Origin: Cohnella herbarum
GTDB taxonomy: Bacteria; Bacillota; Bacilli; Paenibacillales; Paenibacillaceae
Reading direction: 5' to 3'
DNA length: 64,000 nucleotides
Assembly (NCBI RefSeq): GCF_012849095.1
Contig: NZ_CP051680.1
Span: 6,444,001-6,508,000 of the forward strand
Made by a program: the position numbers and the translations under genes
Part shown: positions 16,693-24,275 of the stretch, one piece after another
How positions within the stretch are numbered: the stretch's first letter is position 1
How the letters are laid out: every line of letters begins with the position of its first letter
Notes under the pieces: model-generated
Seen by the model: only the letters and a program-made list of their open reading frames with translations
Database searches by the model: none
Told to the model about the DNA's origin: nothing

Positions 16693-17475
16693 ATGTCGGT
16701 ATCGTCGGAGCAACGCAAACGGAGTATTCTAGAGCAGCTTAGACAGGAAGGCCAAGTGAAGGTTCAGGAGTTGTCGCTTCGGTGCGGAGTTTCGGAAGAA
16801 ACGATCCGGAGGGATCTCGTTCAGTTGGAGAACGAGGGGCAAGTGAAGCGCGTTTACGGAGGAGCGTTAGGAACTAAGCAGGCTAACTTCGAACCTCCGT
16901 ATTTGCTCCGCCAGAAAGTGAAAGCCGAGGAGAAAGCGCAAATCGGCACGAGGGCGGCCGAGCTCATCTCTTCGGGAGATACGATCGTCATCGATGTCGG
17001 GACGACGGCGTTGGAGCTGGCGAAGGCCATCTCGGGCAAGGAACGGCTTACCGTGCTGACGAATTCTATCGCCGTGGCCTACCATCTCATGGAATCGGTC
17101 GTCGAAGGCCGTTTTTCAGGCAAAATCATCGTCATAGGCGGGCAGCTTAATCCGGAGCAGCAGTCCTTGTCCGGAGGGATTGGAGAACGGATGATGGAGC
17201 AATTTCGCGTAGACAAGGCGTTCATCTCGATCGGCGGAATTTCCGTGGAACGAGGAGCTAGCGATTACGACTTGGACGAAACGATGCTCTCCCGGAAGAT
17301 GGTCGCGGCGGCAAGCCAGACGATCGTGCTTGCGGACGATTCGAAGCTGGACAAGGAAGCGTTCATCGAGCTCGCGCCGATTGGCCGGATCGATACGATC
17401 GTAAGCAACGTCGCGCCGCCTAAAGAATGGATGCCTGTTCTAAAATCGCACCGCATTCAATGGATAGAAGCATAA
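16693..17475 (+). CDS. DeoR/GlpR-family transcriptional regulator
   Basis: A 260-aa regulator. The N-terminal DeoR helix-turn-helix reads VKVQELSLRCGVSEETIRRDL, followed by a DeoR-C sensor domain (IDVGTTALELAKAI, VIGGQLNPEQQSLSG, DKAFISIGGIS). Members usually repress sugar or polyol catabolism and respond to a phosphorylated intermediate. It starts two bases after the ATPase stop, inside the operon it most likely controls. The palindrome at 12621-12635 is a candidate operator. Confidence 0.9.
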   Translation: MSVSSEQRKRSILEQLRQEGQVKVQELSLRCGVSEETIRRDLVQLENEGQVKRVYGGALGTKQANFEPPYLLRQKVKAEEKAQIGTRAAELISSGDTIVIDVGTTALELAKAISGKERLTVLTNSIAVAYHLMESVVEGRFSGKIIVIGGQLNPEQQSLSGGIGERMMEQFRVDKAFISIGGISVERGASDYDLDETMLSRKMVAAASQTIVLADDSKLDKEAFIELAPIGRIDTIVSNVAPPKEWMPVLKSHRIQWIEA

Positions 17476-17492
17476 GGAAAGGCGTGAAGAGA

Positions 17493-18365
17493 ATGTCACA
17501 ACCGCAGTCTCCCAAATTGATCGTTATCGTATTGGACGGACTTCGTTACGATACGGCCCGTAGATGCTTAGGTTACATGGAGCACCTCGTCGAACAAGGC
17601 GAAGCGGTCTGTTATCAAGTAAAGTCGGAGCTGCCGAGCCTGTCGAGGCCATTATACGAAGTGTTATTGACGGGCACGCCGGCATACGCGAACGGAATTA
17701 CGACCAATCATATCGTTCGTCTAAGCCAAGAGCAAAGCGTCTTTCATCTTGCTGCCGCCGCGGGTTTAAGAACGGCCGCCGCCGCTTATCATTGGGTTAG
17801 CGAGCTGTATAACTCCGCTCCCTTTCATCCGCTTCGCGACCGTCATCAACATGACGAGAGCAAGCCGATCCAGCATGGCGCCTTTTATTTCGAGGATCAT
17901 TACCCGGATAGCCATTTGTTCGCGGACGCGGAATATTTACGAACGGCGCATGATCCGCATTTTCTATATATTCATTCCATGAATATCGACGACGCCGGCC
18001 ACAAGTTCGGTGGGGAGAGCAAAGGATACGACGGATCCGTGCGAATGGCGGACGGAATACTCGCAATGCTTGTTCCTACCTGGCTGTCGGAAGGTTATCG
18101 CGTAATCGTGACTTCGGATCACGGGATGGATGCGAACGGCCAGCACGGAGGGACGGCTAACGAGGAGCGGCTCGTTCCGCTCTATATCGTCGGAGACCGA
18201 ATCATTCCCCTGAAGGAAGGGCAAACTCTTGGACAGCTAAACGTGGCTCCGTTAATGTGCCGGTGCTTGGGGCTTGAGCCTTCGCCGGTCATGACCGTCC
18301 AACATAATCCGTCGTTCCCGCTCTCGCGAAATACTTGGCTGGGGGAGATAGACGATGAAGGTTGA
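17493..18365 (+). CDS. Alkaline-phosphatase-fold phosphoesterase (NPP/phosphodiesterase type)
   Basis: A 290-aa enzyme of the alkaline phosphatase superfamily. Metal ligands are visible in IVIVLDGLRYD (Asp), in HSMNIDDAGHKFGG and in VTSDHGMDANGQHGG. The nucleophile is probably a serine in LPSLSRPLYE, where nucleotide pyrophosphatases have Thr. There is no signal peptide, so it should act in the cytosol on an imported phosphate ester, phosphodiester or phosphonate. ATG 17493 was chosen (AAAGG ten bases upstream); GTG 17484 is an alternative. Confidence 0.85.
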   Translation: MSQPQSPKLIVIVLDGLRYDTARRCLGYMEHLVEQGEAVCYQVKSELPSLSRPLYEVLLTGTPAYANGITTNHIVRLSQEQSVFHLAAAAGLRTAAAAYHWVSELYNSAPFHPLRDRHQHDESKPIQHGAFYFEDHYPDSHLFADAEYLRTAHDPHFLYIHSMNIDDAGHKFGGESKGYDGSVRMADGILAMLVPTWLSEGYRVIVTSDHGMDANGQHGGTANEERLVPLYIVGDRIIPLKEGQTLGQLNVAPLMCRCLGLEPSPVMTVQHNPSFPLSRNTWLGEIDDEG

Positions 18366-19359
18366 TATGCATTTTCACCTGGAAGAAGGACCCTATTCGT
18401 TGCGCTGGCTTTCGCGTACGATGCAAGCTTTGATCGCTACGGATGCGAGCGCGTCTTCACGGAATGGGGCAGGCCATACTCTGGATTGGGCGGAGGAACT
18501 GTCCTCGAAGCTCGATCTCCGCATGCAGCAAGGCTGTTTCAGTGAGGAATGGCTGGATCGCTATCTGGTAACGGGGCGTTCGCGAGGGATTAGCGCGTTC
18601 GGGGTCGTCGATCATCTCTATCGGTTTCGCGAATGTCGAAGCTATTATGAGAAACACATGCTTCTGGACGACAGTCCCATTGGGCGGCTTCAAGAGGCTT
18701 GGCTCGATCAGGTGTGCGTCGCCTCGTTGGATGAGTTCGTAGCCTTTATCGCGAAGGCAAAGAAAACCCGTCCCGATCTCCTGCTCGGAATAGAGGCGGA
18801 CTTCTTCGAAGGCGGAGAAGAGGAGCTCGGACGGCTGCTTGCGGGGGTTGACTGGGATCATGTTATCGGCTCGGTTCATTTTATTGACGGTTGGGGCTTC
18901 GATAATCCGGAAACGCAGTCGCGTTTCGAAGATTTAAGCCCGATGGAGACTTATGGACGGTATTTCGGACTCCTGCGGCAAGCTTGCCGCTCCGGGTTGT
19001 TCGATATTATTGCCCATCCCGACAATCTCAAAGTATTCGGCTTTCGTCCTGCGATCGAGAAAGAGCTGTTACCCTACTACCGCGAAATGGCGGAAGAGAT
19101 GGTTCTCGCGGGCGTAGCAACGGAGATCAATACCGGTCTAGCCTACCGTTACCCGGTCGCGGAGGCTTGTCCGAGTCCGCTGTTCCTGTCCGTTCTGGCG
19201 GAGCGCGACGTTCCGATAACGCTCTCCTCCGACTCCCACTTTCCCGATGATATCGGGATGCTGTTGGATGAAGCGCGCACGTTGGCCATCGGAGCTGGCT
19301 ATAAGGAACTGACCGTGTTCGAAGGGCGACGGGCCCGCGGAATTCCTATCGGCAAATAA
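18355..19359 (+). CDS. PHP-domain phosphoesterase
   Basis: A 334-aa PHP (polymerase and histidinol phosphatase) protein. Metal ligands appear in the order typical of the family: MHFHLEEG, GVVDH, GIEADF, IGSVHFIDGWGFD, IIAHPDNLK, and SSDSHFPDDIG at the end. It overlaps the preceding phosphoesterase gene by 11 bases, and GGGGGAGA precedes its ATG. It probably dephosphorylates a product of the same pathway. Histidinol-phosphatase is the closest named relative, but the context does not support histidine synthesis. Confidence 0.85.
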   Translation: MKVDMHFHLEEGPYSLRWLSRTMQALIATDASASSRNGAGHTLDWAEELSSKLDLRMQQGCFSEEWLDRYLVTGRSRGISAFGVVDHLYRFRECRSYYEKHMLLDDSPIGRLQEAWLDQVCVASLDEFVAFIAKAKKTRPDLLLGIEADFFEGGEEELGRLLAGVDWDHVIGSVHFIDGWGFDNPETQSRFEDLSPMETYGRYFGLLRQACRSGLFDIIAHPDNLKVFGFRPAIEKELLPYYREMAEEMVLAGVATEINTGLAYRYPVAEACPSPLFLSVLAERDVPITLSSDSHFPDDIGMLLDEARTLAIGAGYKELTVFEGRRARGIPIGK

Positions 19360-19373
19360 AGGCGGAAAATAAA

Positions 19374-19399
19374 AGAGCGCTACGGCGTTCTTTTTTTTT
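19374..19399 (+). terminator. Terminator of the seven-gene operon
   Basis: AGAGCGC and GCGTTCT arms with one wobble pair, followed by nine T residues. Confidence 0.85.
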
Positions 19400-19400
19400 C

Positions 19401-19458
19401 TTGACACATTTATAACCACTGGTTACTATATAACCAACGGTTAGTAACCGATGGTTAC
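19401..19458 (+). promoter_or_regulatory. Promoter with three TetR-type operators
   Basis: TTGACA (19401-19406) and TACTAT (19424-19429) are 17 bases apart. Three 15-base sites of the form RTAACC-N3-GGTTAS lie at 19412-19426, 19430-19444 and 19444-19458. The first covers the -10 and the last two lie at and after the start of transcription. A fourth copy sits in the promoter of the TetR gene at 20180-20194. Confidence 0.75.
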
Positions 19459-19493
19459 AAAAGACCGAAAGAGGGATAAGGAGAGTGAAATCC

Positions 19494-20066
19494 ATGTTCG
19501 CAGGACATTTCGGATTAGCGGCGGGAATTCGGGCGAAGGCTCCGGAAGTACCGCTCTGGGCGCTTATGCTCGCGACTCAATTATTGGATGTGGCGTTTGT
19601 TCCCTTGTTGCTGACGGGGGCCGAAACGTTGGAGGGTGAGCCTGGCAGCGGTTATGGAGATTGGATCATTCATGCGGATTACACGCATTCCTTACTGGGA
19701 GCGTTAATGATTGCAGGGTTGGCGGGCATGTTGGCGATAAGATGGTGGGGTGTTAGGGCAGGGCGCATGATAGGGGCGGTAACCTTTAGTCATTGGCTGC
19801 TGGATCTAATCGTTCACCGCGCGGATATGCCGCTATTGCCGGGTAACATCGGAGATCTTCCGTTGCTCGGATTGGGCGCTTGGAAGATTGAAGGCTTATC
19901 CGTTGCCTTGGAGTTAATCCTAATCGCGGTAGGTCTTACCCTGTATACGCGATCTGTCATGAAGTCATCGGGTGGCGGCAGGAAAAAGGCATCCTACGTT
20001 TCTTCGGCAGTCCTTGGAACACTGCTCGTTTTATCTCTGATTACGGACGTTACGGGAATATTTTAA
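19494..20066 (+). CDS. Polytopic membrane protein, YdjM/YbcI-like
   Basis: A 190-aa membrane protein with about five hydrophobic segments. HADYTHSLLGAL and FSHWLLDLIVHRADMPLLPG carry the conserved His and Asp residues of the membrane-bound metal-dependent hydrolase-like family. AAGGAGAG is nine bases before ATG 19494; an in-frame GTG three codons upstream is too close to it. Expression should be under the TetR protein encoded downstream, because three operators cover its promoter. Its activity is unknown. Confidence 0.75.
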   Translation: MFAGHFGLAAGIRAKAPEVPLWALMLATQLLDVAFVPLLLTGAETLEGEPGSGYGDWIIHADYTHSLLGALMIAGLAGMLAIRWWGVRAGRMIGAVTFSHWLLDLIVHRADMPLLPGNIGDLPLLGLGAWKIEGLSVALELILIAVGLTLYTRSVMKSSGGGRKKASYVSSAVLGTLLVLSLITDVTGIF

Positions 20067-20079
20067 GGGGGGCTGGAGG

Positions 20080-20160
20080 ATGAGCTTTATTGTCTATTTG
20101 CTCTTATTTACAATTTTGTGCGGATGGCTGGACTCGAGATGCTCCCGTTCGCAGGAATAA
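20080..20160 (+). CDS. Possible 26-aa membrane peptide
   Basis: An ATG 13 bases after the previous stop, with AAGGGG upstream, opens a 26-codon frame (MSFIVYLLLFTILCGWLDSR and six more residues). It predicts one hydrophobic helix with a basic end. Coupling to the membrane protein gene in the same TetR-controlled unit is plausible. No homologue is recognised, and chance cannot be excluded. Confidence 0.35.
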   Translation: MSFIVYLLLFTILCGWLDSRCSRSQE

Positions 20161-20168
20161 AGGCGAAA

Positions 20169-20197
20169 TTGACTACTCTGTAACCGTTGGTTACAAT
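20169..20197 (+). promoter_or_regulatory. Autoregulated promoter of the TetR gene
   Basis: TTGACT (20169-20174), a 17-base spacer and TACAAT (20192-20197). The operator GTAACC-GTT-GGTTAC (20180-20194) overlaps spacer and -10. Transcription should begin near 20204, which rules out the in-frame TTG at 20197 as a start codon. Confidence 0.8.
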
Positions 20198-20229
20198 TGG
20201 GGCAAAGAAACGGGACGGAGTGGGAAAAG

Positions 20230-20877
20230 GTGTTAACCAAACAGGAACAACGTTCGGAAGAGACGAAAAGAAGCATTCTGCTCGCCGCGGGACGATTATT
20301 TGCCGGCAGAGGCTACGATGTCGTAACGATGCGCGAAATTGCTAAGGAGGCAGGTTGTTCTCATACGACCATTTATATTTACTTTAAAGACAAGGAGGCG
20401 TTGCTCCAACATCTTTCGCTTCCGCCGCTTCAAACGCTGGCGAGCCGAATGGATGCCTTGTTGGGGAGTAGCGGCGTTCCGGAGGAGAAATTGAAGAACG
20501 TTAGTCTGGCGTTCATTGAATTCTGCCTGGCCAATCGCAATATGTATGGCCTATTCTTCAACGTGAAGTCGGTTCGCGTGGATGAGCAAGCTCCCGAACT
20601 CGAAATAAACAAAGTGCGGAATAGGTTGTTCGGAAAACTAACGGAGGCGCTGCAAACTTGTTTGCGGCTTGAACGGGAGGACGAACGGTTGTTGATGTGC
20701 AGCCGGATCTATTTCTTTACTTTGCATGGAATCGTATCGACCTATACGTTCTCCGAAGAATCGGTCGATCAGTTGATGGGAAGATTGACGCCGACTTTCC
20801 TGGCTGCTTTCGAGGTTCAACTGGACGGATTAAAAGCTATGATAAGTTCAAACAAAAACGGGGTGGAGAGGGGTTAA
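20230..20877 (+). CDS. TetR-family repressor
   Basis: A 215-aa regulator with a TetR DNA-binding domain (TKRSILLAAGRLFAGRGYDV, then MREIAKEAGCSHTTIYIYFKDKEALLQHL) and a divergent ligand domain. GTG 20230, nine bases after GGAG, is the start, since upstream in-frame codons precede the promoter's transcription start. Its operator in its own promoter and three more before the membrane-protein gene define a small, self-contained circuit. The inducer is unknown. Confidence 0.9.
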   Translation: MLTKQEQRSEETKRSILLAAGRLFAGRGYDVVTMREIAKEAGCSHTTIYIYFKDKEALLQHLSLPPLQTLASRMDALLGSSGVPEEKLKNVSLAFIEFCLANRNMYGLFFNVKSVRVDEQAPELEINKVRNRLFGKLTEALQTCLRLEREDERLLMCSRIYFFTLHGIVSTYTFSEESVDQLMGRLTPTFLAAFEVQLDGLKAMISSNKNGVERG

Positions 20878-20906
20878 CCCGATCCATCCCGTTTTTGTTT
20901 GAACTT
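20844..20906. terminator. Very long bidirectional terminator overlapping the TetR gene end
   Basis: AAGTTCAAACAAAAACGGG and its complement form arms of more than 20 bp with a single bulge. A-rich and T-rich halves serve both strands. The 5' arm encodes the last codons of the TetR protein. Confidence 0.85.
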
Positions 20907-20922
20907 ATGTATGCCAAAGGGG

Positions 20923-21105
20923 CTATTTCCTATAGACGACCAATATCGCGCTTCTTTGCTCGCTTAATTTAGTCGGCGTCACTTTGTTGATCGATCCGTA
21001 ACAAATATTAATGACTTGATCGTCGGCGAGTTCCGCAAGAAATTCATTTACCCTTTTCTCCGCAAGAGACATGTCGGTATCTAAAAATTCTTTTACTTGT
21101 ATCAT
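20923..21105 (-). CDS. cse60: Sporulation protein Cse60-like
   Basis: A 60-aa protein beginning MIQVKEFLDTDMSLAEKRVN and ending AILVVYRK. It fits the small Cse60 family of the Bacillales in length and in the NEFLAEL, VINICYGS and VVYRK segments. Cse60 of B. subtilis is made under sigma E in the mother cell; its biochemical role is unknown. ATG 21105 was chosen, with AAGGAG 11 bases upstream; a GTG four codons earlier abuts that ribosome site. Confidence 0.7.
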   Translation of the reverse strand: MIQVKEFLDTDMSLAEKRVNEFLAELADDQVINICYGSINKVTPTKLSEQRSAILVVYRK

Positions 21106-21196
21106 CGTGGCATGCACTCCTTGTACGTGTAATTATAAATAAGGTAGTCATCCGCCCTATCATGCGAAATGCCTAGTTGCGTTCAACATAGCATGG

Positions 21197-22189
21197 TCAG
21201 TTACGAGTGTCAACCTGCCTGTCCGGCTTGGCCGACTTGCCTTGCTCTCGCAGCGTATTCCGTTCCCAGAACACCCCTTCCGAATAACCTTGGATCGAAG
21301 GGTCTTGCTCGGCCGTTTCCAGCCTCTTCTCGGTAAGGCAGCAGTAAGTTTCGTCGATCTCGATGCCCACGTATCGCCTGTTTAACTTCTTCGCGACGAC
21401 CGAGGTCGTTCCCGCTCCGCTGAAAGGATCGAATACGACGTCGTTCTCGTCCGAGCTTGCCAGAATAATCTTCGCGAGCAGCTTCTCCGGCTTCTGCGTC
21501 GGATGGTCGGTATTCTCCGGCATCGACCAGAAGGGGACCGTCAAATCCGTCCACAGATTGGACGGATGCGTGAGTCGGAATTTGCCGTCGGAATCGTCCT
21601 CCCAATCTTTCGGCGCGCCTTCTTCCGTGCGATAGGGGGCGATTACCTTTCTCTTGACCTTCACGCGCTCTACGTAGAACTTATAGTCGCTTGATTTCGT
21701 GCAGTGCCAAATGTCCTCCGAGGCATTTTTCCAGTTGGATAACGCGCCCCGGCCTTTTTCCCGTTCCCAGGTAATGCGGTTGATGACGTTCAAATACTTG
21801 GATGCGACTTCGAAAATCGAGTGGCTTGAACGCCAATCGCCGCAAATATAGACCGTAGCATGGGGTTTCAAGATCCGGACGATACGCGAGAACCACTCGT
21901 CAAGCCATTCCGTATATTGTCGTTGATTCATTTGGTTAAAGGTTTTCCCGTTAAAGGATTTGGTTAAGTTGTAAGGAGGATCGACGAACAGGAGGTCGAC
22001 GAACGCATCCGGCAAATAGTCGAGCGCTTCGAATAGGTTTTGGTGGATCGTGCGGTTAATGATTTCTTCCGGTGCCGCCTTCGCGGTCAACCGGGTCAGT
22101 CGAGCGCCGTACTTTATTTTCTCGGAATCGTTCAGCGTGATCGTCCGGTTTCTTCCGGCTCTTTGCTTATCATTGTCAGACACCTTCAT
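21197..22189 (-). CDS. Site-specific DNA methyltransferase, beta class, orphan
   Basis: A 330-aa DNA adenine-N6 or cytosine-N4 methyltransferase. The catalytic motif DPPY is at residues 70-73 and the AdoMet motif DPFSGAG at 254-260. That motif IV-before-I order, with the target domain between them, defines the beta class. NTDHPTQKPEKLL is the conserved segment before the AdoMet motif. No restriction endonuclease is encoded nearby, so it is more likely an epigenetic or phage-type orphan enzyme than half of an R-M system. The recognition sequence cannot be read from the protein. Confidence 0.88.
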   Translation of the reverse strand: MKVSDNDKQRAGRNRTITLNDSEKIKYGARLTRLTAKAAPEEIINRTIHQNLFEALDYLPDAFVDLLFVDPPYNLTKSFNGKTFNQMNQRQYTEWLDEWFSRIVRILKPHATVYICGDWRSSHSIFEVASKYLNVINRITWEREKGRGALSNWKNASEDIWHCTKSSDYKFYVERVKVKRKVIAPYRTEEGAPKDWEDDSDGKFRLTHPSNLWTDLTVPFWSMPENTDHPTQKPEKLLAKIILASSDENDVVFDPFSGAGTTSVVAKKLNRRYVGIEIDETYCCLTEKRLETAEQDPSIQGYSEGVFWERNTLREQGKSAKPDRQVDTRN

Positions 22190-22228
22190 GCACCGCCTAA
22201 TCTATTCGCTGGGAGCTAGATTTATTAT

Positions 22229-22245
22229 AAAGGAATCGTTCCTTT
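22229..22245. promoter_or_regulatory. Inverted repeat between divergent genes
   Basis: AAAGGAA-TCG-TTCCTTT, a perfect 17-base palindrome between the methyltransferase gene and the secreted-protein gene. It may be an operator. It lies about 40 bp upstream of the methyltransferase start and 100 bp before the other gene. Confidence 0.3.
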
Positions 22246-22346
22246 CTTTCATTGATTATCTCTAGAACTATTATCGCATCTCTATCGTCTATAGTGTGCA
22301 AGGGGTTAGGATTCAACCTAAATCGCATCGAGAAAGGAAGATGAAT

Positions 22347-23420
22347 ATGAAGAAGATATCGGAGCAACAGGGAAAACGAGGATTCATCGCGCTTACGGTC
22401 GCGGCAATGCTGGCGGCGGCTCCACTAGCCGGACCGGTTACGCAACATGCGAGCGCGGCTTCGAATAGCAATTATAAAATCATCGATCAAGCGATCGCTG
22501 TCGAAGGAGTTAAGACAAGCTTGTCCGCGTTAAACACGGACAATACGACCTATATTGCCATACGCAGCTTAAACAAACACGTCGGGTTGACGACGGACTG
22601 GAACAAGGCGAAGCAAACGGTAACGGTGACCGGCCGCGATAGGGAACTCGTGCTTAACCTGAAAGATGGGAGCGCGATGCTGAACGAGCAACAAAATTAC
22701 GGTTTGCCGGCGATCGTGCAGAACAACACGACCTATGTTCCTTTTCGTTTCTTGTTAGAGCGGATGGGATACGGGGTGTCTTTCGATACGGCAACGAAGT
22801 TGATCGGGGTAGAAGCGATCAAGGAGAACGACCTCAAGATCTCGACGGCAGCCCTTAAGGAAGTCGGCGACAAGAAATCGCTGATCATCCATTACCCGCA
22901 AATCTCGGGCTACGCGAACGCGGACGTTCAGAAGAAAATCAATGACTTGTTGAAATCCGAAGCGGAAACGAATGCCGCCGCTGCCCGGGATTCGCTGAAT
23001 GAAGCGCTGGGAGACGGGGATGATTCCCTTCCGGATGTTTCCTTTGACGGAACCTACACGATCACGTATAACGAGCAAGGGAAACTCAGCTTGTATGTAG
23101 ACTATTATATCTACACGGGAGGCGCTCATGGTTCGACCGCCCGCGTGCCCTATACGTTCGATCTGACGACGGGCGAGTTGTTGAAGCTGAAGGACGTTAC
23201 GGAGGGCAATGCCAAGTACGTGTCGATCATCAACGATAAAATCAAGAGTCAGATCAAAGCGCGCGGGCTTGGATTGATTAGCCCTTTCGAGACGATCGAA
23301 CCGGACAGAGACTTTTTCCTGAAACATAACGGCGTCGTTATCTATTTCGGGCAGTACGAGTATACGCCGTATGCGGCGGGGATGCCGGAGTTCGAGATTA
23401 CGTACGGGGAGCTCAAATAA
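22347..23420 (+). CDS. Secreted protein: copper-amine-oxidase N-like domain plus DUF4163/DUF3298
   Basis: A 357-aa exported protein with a signal peptide (to about residue 38, APLAGPVTQHASA). A copper-amine-oxidase N-terminal-like repeat follows (TYIAIRSLNKHVGLTTDWN, TYVPFRFLLERMGYGVSF), common in Paenibacillus wall proteins. The C-terminal half looks like DUF4163/DUF3298 (FDGTYTITYNEQGKLSLYVDYYIYTGGAHG), as in RsiV and the deacetylase PdaC, but no deacetylase domain is present. ATG 22347 was chosen because GGA lies eight bases upstream; ATG 22341 is possible. Confidence 0.8.
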   Translation: MKKISEQQGKRGFIALTVAAMLAAAPLAGPVTQHASAASNSNYKIIDQAIAVEGVKTSLSALNTDNTTYIAIRSLNKHVGLTTDWNKAKQTVTVTGRDRELVLNLKDGSAMLNEQQNYGLPAIVQNNTTYVPFRFLLERMGYGVSFDTATKLIGVEAIKENDLKISTAALKEVGDKKSLIIHYPQISGYANADVQKKINDLLKSEAETNAAAARDSLNEALGDGDDSLPDVSFDGTYTITYNEQGKLSLYVDYYIYTGGAHGSTARVPYTFDLTTGELLKLKDVTEGNAKYVSIINDKIKSQIKARGLGLISPFETIEPDRDFFLKHNGVVIYFGQYEYTPYAAGMPEFEITYGELK

Positions 23421-23524
23421 TTCGATAACGTTGTTGATGGCCGACCTTTAAGTTGGTTTCCACTGTTGTAGATAGACAATCTGTGCTATTTTAAAGTAGA
23501 AATCTATACGGACGTGAAGCACAC

Positions 23525-23567
23525 GCCGCTAGTTTTCCCTTAATCGGGGAAGACGTAGCGGCTTTTT
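23525..23567 (+). terminator. Rho-independent terminator
   Basis: GCCGCTA and TAGCGGC outer arms with inner pairing TTTTCCC/GGGGAAG, then five T residues. It lies 105 bp after the secreted-protein gene. Confidence 0.8.
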
Positions 23568-23611
23568 CATGTTTTGTTACAGCTATCTGAAATGTTATAC
23601 TGAGGGGGATA

Positions 23612-24096
23612 ATGATGATTGTTGACCATGCTATGGATAAGAGAACGCTCTTCTACCTTAGCAAGCTATTCGTTGGCTCGATTAATTTCGCTTGATGCAG
23701 CATGATCTGAATAATCCGTTACACCGATGGTTATTGTTTCTGGACGAGAAGATCACAGAACAACAATTAGAGGAGTTGGTTACTATGGATTCCACGATTA
23801 AAACAGCTGAGGAACGCCTGCAACGGCTAAGTTGCGATGAGGAAACGCTTCGTTTGTATGAAGCTCGAGAAGAAGCGTTCATCGAATACAATAGCGCGAT
23901 GTCAGCCGCGAGAAGAGCGGGAATCAGAGAAGGAATTGAAATCGGCGAGCAAAAGGGTATTCAGCAAGGTAAGCGAGATGGAAGGATTGAAGGGAAACAA
24001 GAGATCGCAAGAAACATGTTCGCGATCGGATTGGACATCGAGACAATAATGAAGCTCACCGGTCTTACGATTGAAGAATTAAACAAACTCAAATAA
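23612..24096 (+). pseudogene. Rpn-family nuclease/putative transposase, internally deleted
   Basis: The first 27 codons after a good GAGGGGG ribosome site encode the family's early segment (DKRTLFYLSKLFVGSI) and stop at 23695. The next frame, overlapping from 23692, encodes the usual C-terminal part (NPLHRWLLFLDEKITEQQLE, AREEAFIEYNSAMSAARRAG, then coiled GEQKGIQQGKRDGRIEG). The PD-(D/E)XK catalytic core expected between them is missing and the frame is shifted. It is a dead copy of a recombination-promoting nuclease gene. The C-terminal 134-codon frame is still open. Confidence 0.75.
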
Positions 24097-24128
24097 TCAT
24101 TTGCAAGTAGCAACCGGTTAACCCGGAA

Positions 24129-24194
24129 GTGTTGCTAACCCGCGCCGAAGCGGCGGAGTTGCTAATTGGGGTTCACGGGTATTTGCATAAATAA
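24129..24194 (+). other. Possible excisionase-like helix-turn-helix relic
   Basis: A 21-codon frame reads VLLTRAEAAELLIGVHGYLH and Lys before a stop. It resembles the first helices of excisionase-type DNA-binding domains (LLTxxEAAELLGV). It directly follows the broken Rpn gene and may be another mobile-element remnant. The similarity is short and could be chance. Confidence 0.2.
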
Positions 24195-24242
24195 AACAAG
24201 GATCACTCTTAGGGTAAGGTTTACCGAGGAGTGATCCTTGTT
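24195..24242 (-). terminator. Terminator of the cyclophilin gene
   Basis: AACAAGGATCACTC and GAGTGATCCTTGTT are 14-bp arms with a 20-base loop. On the minus strand a TTTTATTT tail follows. Confidence 0.8.
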
Positions 24243-24275
24243 AGGTAGAAAGAGCTTCAAGCTCTATTCTTGCAT

